The notes under the pieces: model-generated
Databases searched by the model: none
Told to the model about the DNA's origin: nothing
What the model saw: only the letters and a program-made list of their open reading frames with translations
Shown: positions 5,294 to 9,050 of the stretch, in pieces
Position numbering within the stretch: the stretch's first letter is position 1
How the letters are laid out: every line of letters begins with the position of its first letter
Made by a program: the position numbers and the translations under genes
Origin: Burkholderiaceae bacterium
GTDB taxonomy: Bacteria > Pseudomonadota > Gammaproteobacteria > Burkholderiales > Burkholderiaceae
Length of the DNA: 9,050 nt
Direction: 5' to 3'
NCBI GenBank assembly: GCA_947373615.1
Contig: CANBYN010000064.1
Coordinates: forward strand, 1 to 9,050

Positions 5294-5594
5294 GCGACTC
5301 CACTACATCTTTAAGCTTTTGACTTGCGTGAAAAGTGACCACACGTCTAGCAGCAATCGGAATCATTTGACCTGTTTTAGGATTGCGGCCGGGACGGGCC
5401 GTTTTATTGCGCAATTGAAAATTACCGAAACCAGAGATTTTAACTTCAACACCAGCCTCCAATGATTGACCGATGCGATCAAAGAATGCATCAATCATAT
5501 CTTTCGCTTCACGCTTGTTGAGTCCTACTTGATCAAAGAGTGCCTCTGAGAGTTCGTTTTTCGTAACGGTGTCGTTGGTAATTAATTCACTCAT
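5271..5594 (-). CDS. ihfA: Integration host factor subunit alpha
   Basis: A 107-residue HU/IHF-family protein that, paired with IHF beta (not in this window), bends DNA sharply at specific sites and serves in nucleoid structure, recombination and regulation. The helical N-terminal body is at 8-45, the family signature GFGNFQLRNKTARPGRNPKTG at 55-75, and the DNA-contacting beta arm at about 66-91; P72 in GRNPKTG is the residue that intercalates into the DNA kink. Compared with E. coli IhfA (99 residues) it has a few extra residues at both ends. The position after pheT, as in enterobacteria, supports ihfA over hupA/hupB or ihfB. AAGAG about 7 bases before the ATG serves as a weak ribosome-binding site. 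The stop lies inside the downstream MerR-type gene. A tandem repeat (5611-5644) lies in its upstream leader. Confidence 0.96.
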   Translation of the reverse strand: MSELITNDTVTKNELSEALFDQVGLNKREAKDMIDAFFDRIGQSLEAGVEVKISGFGNFQLRNKTARPGRNPKTGQMIPIAARRVVTFHASQKLKDVVESHAREIRV

Positions 5595-5610
5595 CGCCAG
5601 TCTCTTCAGT

Positions 5611-5644
5611 GTTTATTCTAATTTCTATTTCAGTTTATTCTAAT
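5611..5644. repeat. Direct repeat GTTTATTCTAAT, two copies, 22-base period
   Basis: GTTTATTCTAAT occurs at 5611-5622 and exactly again at 5633-5644, so the copies are two helical turns apart on the same face of the DNA. They fill the gap between the pheT stop and the ihfA start. Read on the minus strand each contains TAGAAT, a passable -10 box, so the repeat could hold a regulator site, a secondary ihfA promoter, or be a small duplication. Confidence 0.6.
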
Positions 5645-5662
5645 ACAAGTGCAATACTAAAC

Positions 5663-8119
5663 CTAGCGCAGACGTGCTGCGCATTTTTTCTCAACAGCAC
5701 CCAATAATGATGCCATCACTGCATCAATTTGGGGATCTTGCAAAGTTTCATTAGGGTTTAACAGAGTTACACGGTAAGCCAAACTCTTTTCATCATCTGC
5801 CATGCTACTAGATCCAGCCTTAGGCTTAAACTCGTCAAATAACTCAATCGCGCGAACAAAGTTTTGATTGCTTGATATCATGGCATCCAACAAAGATTGG
5901 GCAGATACATTCTGCTTAACCACTAGCGCCAAATCACGCTGCACTGCAGGAAACTTGCTTAGCTCTTCAGGCACAGGCAAACCCAGTTGACGAACAGACT
6001 CTAAATCAATTTCAAACAAGACTGGCGCCTGAGGTAATTCGTATGCTTGTTGCAATTTTGGATGTAGTTCACCAATCCAACCAATCGCGACCGTACCGTT
6101 ATCGACTTTAAGAAGGACTTGGGCGGAACGACCGGGATGCAATGCTGGATGTTGCGCTGCTTCTGTCACAAAATGCAAAGGATCTAAAACTCTGTCTAGA
6201 TCACCCTTCATGTCAAAAAAATCCACTGCCCTAGTTGCGCTAGCCCACTGCTCCGGAACAAAAGAGCCATAAGCTAAGCCACTAATCATTTGTGGCTGAA
6301 GATACCCCGCCACTTTTCCTGCTTCTTCTAGCGCACTGGAATCACGCTTAAATACGCGGCCAGTTTCAAACAAACGGACACGTCCTGTACTACGATTTAG
6401 ATTGGCTTTAAGATTGTTTAGCAAGCCACCCCATAAAGTGCTGCGCATCACGCCAAATTGATTGGCAATTGGGTTAAGAACAGCAATCGCGTCTTTTTCA
6501 GTCGCGCCGGTTAAACGCATTTCACTCACTAGATCGGTAAAACCAAAGTTCACAGCCTCGTGATAGCCTTGCAATGCTAAACGTTGACGCAATAAATGAA
6601 TCCCGCGTCTTGCCTCTGATTTAGCGCTCATCTTCAATGAGGCAATTGGGGGTGTATCGGGAATATTTTCAAAGCCGTACATGCGAGCGACTTCTTCAAT
6701 CAAATCTTCTTCGATTTCTATATCAAATCGATAGCTTGGCGGTGTTACAACAAAAATATCTGCATCCTGCTTGAATTCAAAGCCAAGACGTTTAAACACG
6801 TCAGCCACAATATCACTAGTTAAGGGAATACCGATAACTTGTATGGCGCGCTTAAGACGCATCCGTACTGGCTTTCGCTCTGGAACATTTAAGACCTGGT
6901 CATCTATTGGACCCACTTGACCACCACAAACCTCAGCAATCAAAGCGCTTAAATACTCTAAGCAGTTAACTGCATTTTGTGAATCGACTCCTCGCTCAAA
7001 GCGATGCGCTGCATCGGTGCTGAAATTAAAGCGACGGGCACGGCCTTGGATTGCCGATGGCAGCCAATAAGCTGCTTCAACATAAATATTTTTGGTGTCA
7101 TCACTCACAGCGCAGTGATTGCCACCCATAATGCCTGCAAGCGCTACTGGACCTTTTTGGTCCGCAACTATACCTGCATCCTGCATCTTGCCCGAGGAAT
7201 CAGGCCCAACAAGAGTGACTGTTTGACCGTTGAGTAATTCGAGAGTTTCACCTGCTTTAGCCCAGCGAACAGTAATATCGCCTTCCAGCTTATCAATATC
7301 AAATACGTGTGTAGGCTGCCCCATTTCAAGCATGACATAGTTAGAAAGATCCACTAACGCTGTAATACTTCTCTGTCCGGCACGCATCAGACGTTTAACA
7401 ATCCATTCAGGCGTTTTTGCTTGTGGATTTACACCACGAATAACTCGTCCCGCAAATCGACCACATAAATCTTGATCTTCAATCGTCACTTTGCGCTTGT
7501 CATCAATTGTGATTGCAGGCGCGGTCCATTTAGGTGCGCATAGTGCAGCGCCAGTGATCGCCGAAACTTCTCTTGCCATACCAATCAATGAGAGGCAATC
7601 CGCTTTATTCGGGGTTAATTTAACCACAAAGATTTGATCATCAAGATCCAAGTATTCACGAATATCTTTGCCTATAGGCGCATCAGCAGGCAACTCTAAG
7701 ATACCTTCGTGATCATCGCCTAAGCCCAATTCGCGACCAGAGCAAAGCATGCCTTGACTTTCAACACCGCGCAACTTACCTACTTTGATCATGAATGGTT
7801 TTCCACCTACTTCTGCTGGTGGAAGTTGAGCGCCAACCATAGCGCAAGGAATTTTGATTCCAGCCCGCGCATTAGGTGCGCCACAAACTATTTGAAGCTC
7901 TTGCCCTGTACCAGCATCCACCTTACAAACGCGCAAGCGATCTGCATCAGGATGTTGCTCGGCAGACAAAATCTGTGCAATCACAATCTTGGTAAATGCT
8001 GGCGCAACTGAATACTGCTCTTCAACTTCTAGCCCCGCCATTGTCATTGCGTGACCCAATCCATCACTATCAAGTGATGGATTTACATACTGACGAAGCC
8101 AAGATTCTGAAAATTGCAT
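5663..8119 (-). CDS. pheT: Phenylalanine-tRNA ligase, beta subunit
   Basis: The 818-residue beta subunit of the cytosolic alpha2-beta2 enzyme that charges tRNA-Phe. Domain order is canonical: an N-terminal region, the EMAP/OB-type tRNA-binding domain (about 42-152, with HPDADRLRVC, IVCGAPNAR and LRGVESQGMLCS), the B3/4 editing domain (about 210-400, with QPTHVFDIDKL), B5, the catalytic-like core with FERGVD and FETGRVF, and a C-terminal FDX-ACB domain (about 721-818, starting FPAVQRDLALVV). The length is normal and no internal break is seen. The start ATG has only a weak, distant Shine-Dalgarno sequence, so translation may depend on coupling to pheS, whose stop lies 28 bases upstream. The last codons form a GC-rich hairpin (5666-5682). 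Confidence 0.98.
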   Translation of the reverse strand: MQFSESWLRQYVNPSLDSDGLGHAMTMAGLEVEEQYSVAPAFTKIVIAQILSAEQHPDADRLRVCKVDAGTGQELQIVCGAPNARAGIKIPCAMVGAQLPPAEVGGKPFMIKVGKLRGVESQGMLCSGRELGLGDDHEGILELPADAPIGKDIREYLDLDDQIFVVKLTPNKADCLSLIGMAREVSAITGAALCAPKWTAPAITIDDKRKVTIEDQDLCGRFAGRVIRGVNPQAKTPEWIVKRLMRAGQRSITALVDLSNYVMLEMGQPTHVFDIDKLEGDITVRWAKAGETLELLNGQTVTLVGPDSSGKMQDAGIVADQKGPVALAGIMGGNHCAVSDDTKNIYVEAAYWLPSAIQGRARRFNFSTDAAHRFERGVDSQNAVNCLEYLSALIAEVCGGQVGPIDDQVLNVPERKPVRMRLKRAIQVIGIPLTSDIVADVFKRLGFEFKQDADIFVVTPPSYRFDIEIEEDLIEEVARMYGFENIPDTPPIASLKMSAKSEARRGIHLLRQRLALQGYHEAVNFGFTDLVSEMRLTGATEKDAIAVLNPIANQFGVMRSTLWGGLLNNLKANLNRSTGRVRLFETGRVFKRDSSALEEAGKVAGYLQPQMISGLAYGSFVPEQWASATRAVDFFDMKGDLDRVLDPLHFVTEAAQHPALHPGRSAQVLLKVDNGTVAIGWIGELHPKLQQAYELPQAPVLFEIDLESVRQLGLPVPEELSKFPAVQRDLALVVKQNVSAQSLLDAMISSNQNFVRAIELFDEFKPKAGSSSMADDEKSLAYRVTLLNPNETLQDPQIDAVMASLLGAVEKKCAARLR
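5666..5682. terminator. GC-rich hairpin at the end of pheT, terminator-like on the plus strand
   Basis: GCGCAG (5666-5671) and CTGCGC (5677-5682) pair perfectly around a 5-base loop within the last codons of pheT. On the plus strand six T follow at once, so it looks like an intrinsic terminator for rightward (antisense) transcription. On the minus strand six A precede the stem and no U-run follows, so it should not end the pheT-ihfA message. It could stabilise or process that transcript. Confidence 0.4.
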
Positions 8120-8147
8120 AGCGTTTGGGTATCTCGTTACTAGTTTT

Positions 8148-9050
8148 CTAAGCCGGGAACTGCGCTAAGAAACGTAAATCGTTTTCAAAGAAGAGTCGTA
8201 AATCATCTACACCGTAACGCAACATCGTTAAACGCTCTAAACCGGAGCCAAATGCGAATCCTGTATAGCGCTCTGGATCAATGCCCATATTGCGTAAAAC
8301 GTTTGGATGGACTTGACCTGCTCCAGAAATTTCTAACCAACGACCTGCAAGCTTGCCGCCACCAAAGGCCATGTCAATCTCAGCGGATGGCTCAGTGAAT
8401 GGGAAATACGACGGACGGAAACGAACTTTCAATTCATTCGATTCAAAGAAGGTTCTTAAGAAATCGGTATAAACACCTTTAAGATCGGCAAAAGATATCT
8501 TTTCCGCAATCCATAAGCCCTCAACCTGATGGAACATTGGTGAGTGGGTCGCATCGCTATCAACACGATAGGTTCTACCTGGTGCAATCACCTTAATAGG
8601 CGGCATCACGTCTGCGTGCTTGTATTTTTTAACATGCTCGCTGGCATAACGAACCTGAATCGGACTAGTATGTGTGCGCAATAGCAAAGGCTTTTCATTG
8701 GAATCTTTGCCGTCAATATAAAAGGTGTCCTGCATGGAACGAGCAGGATGATTCTCAGGACTATTTAAGGCTGTGAAATTAAACCAATCAGTTTCAATTT
8801 CAGGGCCATCAGCTACATCAAAACCAATAGAGCGGAAGATTTCTTCAACACGTTCCCAGGTACGCATCACAGGATGCAAACTACCTACTTTTTGGCCACG
8901 ACCTGGCAAAGAAACATCGATAGACTCAGCCGCAAGACGTTGCATCAACACAGCATCAGCCATTGCCTGGCGACGTTCTTGTAATGCAACCTCTACTTGA
9001 GTTTTAATTTGATTAATTTGGGCGCCAGCACTCTTGCGTTCGTCAGGCGA
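8148..9050 (-). CDS. pheS: Phenylalanine-tRNA ligase, alpha subunit (partial, 5' end beyond window)
   Basis: The 3' part of the alpha subunit, 300 residues visible; the frame stays open to the right edge with no stop, and comparison with E. coli PheS (327 residues) indicates about 45-50 N-terminal residues lie outside. The visible start, SPDERKSAGAQINQIK, corresponds to the end of the coiled-coil arm, so the apparent ATG at 8963 is internal and not the true start. The class II catalytic core is complete. Motif 2 lies in FHQVEGLWI (about 173-181) with GRTYR before it; the Phe-pocket region EISGAGQVHPNV is at about 240-251; motif 3, GFAFGSGLERL, is at about 264-274. The ending NDLRFLAQF matches the family. 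The TAG stop lies 28 bases before pheT, so they form the usual pheST operon. Any attenuator or leader would be outside the window. Confidence 0.98.
   Translation of the reverse strand, partial: SPDERKSAGAQINQIKTQVEVALQERRQAMADAVLMQRLAAESIDVSLPGRGQKVGSLHPVMRTWERVEEIFRSIGFDVADGPEIETDWFNFTALNSPENHPARSMQDTFYIDGKDSNEKPLLLRTHTSPIQVRYASEHVKKYKHADVMPPIKVIAPGRTYRVDSDATHSPMFHQVEGLWIAEKISFADLKGVYTDFLRTFFESNELKVRFRPSYFPFTEPSAEIDMAFGGGKLAGRWLEISGAGQVHPNVLRNMGIDPERYTGFAFGSGLERLTMLRYGVDDLRLFFENDLRFLAQFPA

Noticed and set aside
7004..8011. Two plus-strand frames inside pheT
   Set aside because: Antisense to a full-length conserved gene, with no protein features.
8773..9000. 75-codon plus-strand frame inside pheS
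   Set aside because: Antisense shadow of a conserved gene.

Overview
The window looks like a chromosomal segment of a low-GC betaproteobacterium of the order Burkholderiales. Polynucleobacter is my best guess, from the gene order pheS-pheT-ihfA-merR-tRNA-Pro, the short betaproteobacterial H-NS with a GRGKAP motif, and the protein sequences. This is a judgement from recognition; no search was run. Every gene I support lies on the minus strand, so the window reads from right to left.

Right half (about 4841-9050): a housekeeping translation and nucleoid operon. It holds the 3' part of pheS (cut by the window edge), pheT, ihfA, a small MerR-type regulator that overlaps ihfA by 23 bases, and tRNA-Pro(GGG) 25 bases after the regulator. 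The pheT-ihfA gap holds a 12-base direct repeat with a 22-base period, and a GC-rich hairpin covers the pheT stop.

Middle (about 2310-4530): two short transcription units. The first is a type II haloacid dehalogenase-like HAD protein followed 10 bases later by a four-helix MAPEG membrane protein, with a possible terminator behind it. The second is an uncharacterised 135-residue protein followed by a secreted two-domain DUF3761-like protein with a clear terminator. Three start codons here are moved inward from the longest open frame because ATG plus a ribosome-binding site lies inside.

Left part (about 650-2210): a RidA-family protein, a PaaI-type hotdog thioesterase, and an H-NS-family nucleoid protein with a good sigma70 promoter and a bidirectional terminator. 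Bases 1-649 are AT-rich and hold no credible gene. They do contain several inverted repeats, including a nested one at 380-466, and this is the least explained stretch of the window.

The window carries genes for two DNA-bending or nucleoid proteins (IHF alpha and H-NS) and otherwise ordinary metabolism. I found no defence system, CRISPR array, intact mobile element or clear new system. The items worth a second look are the structured non-coding interval, the repeats before ihfA, and the two uncharacterised small proteins.
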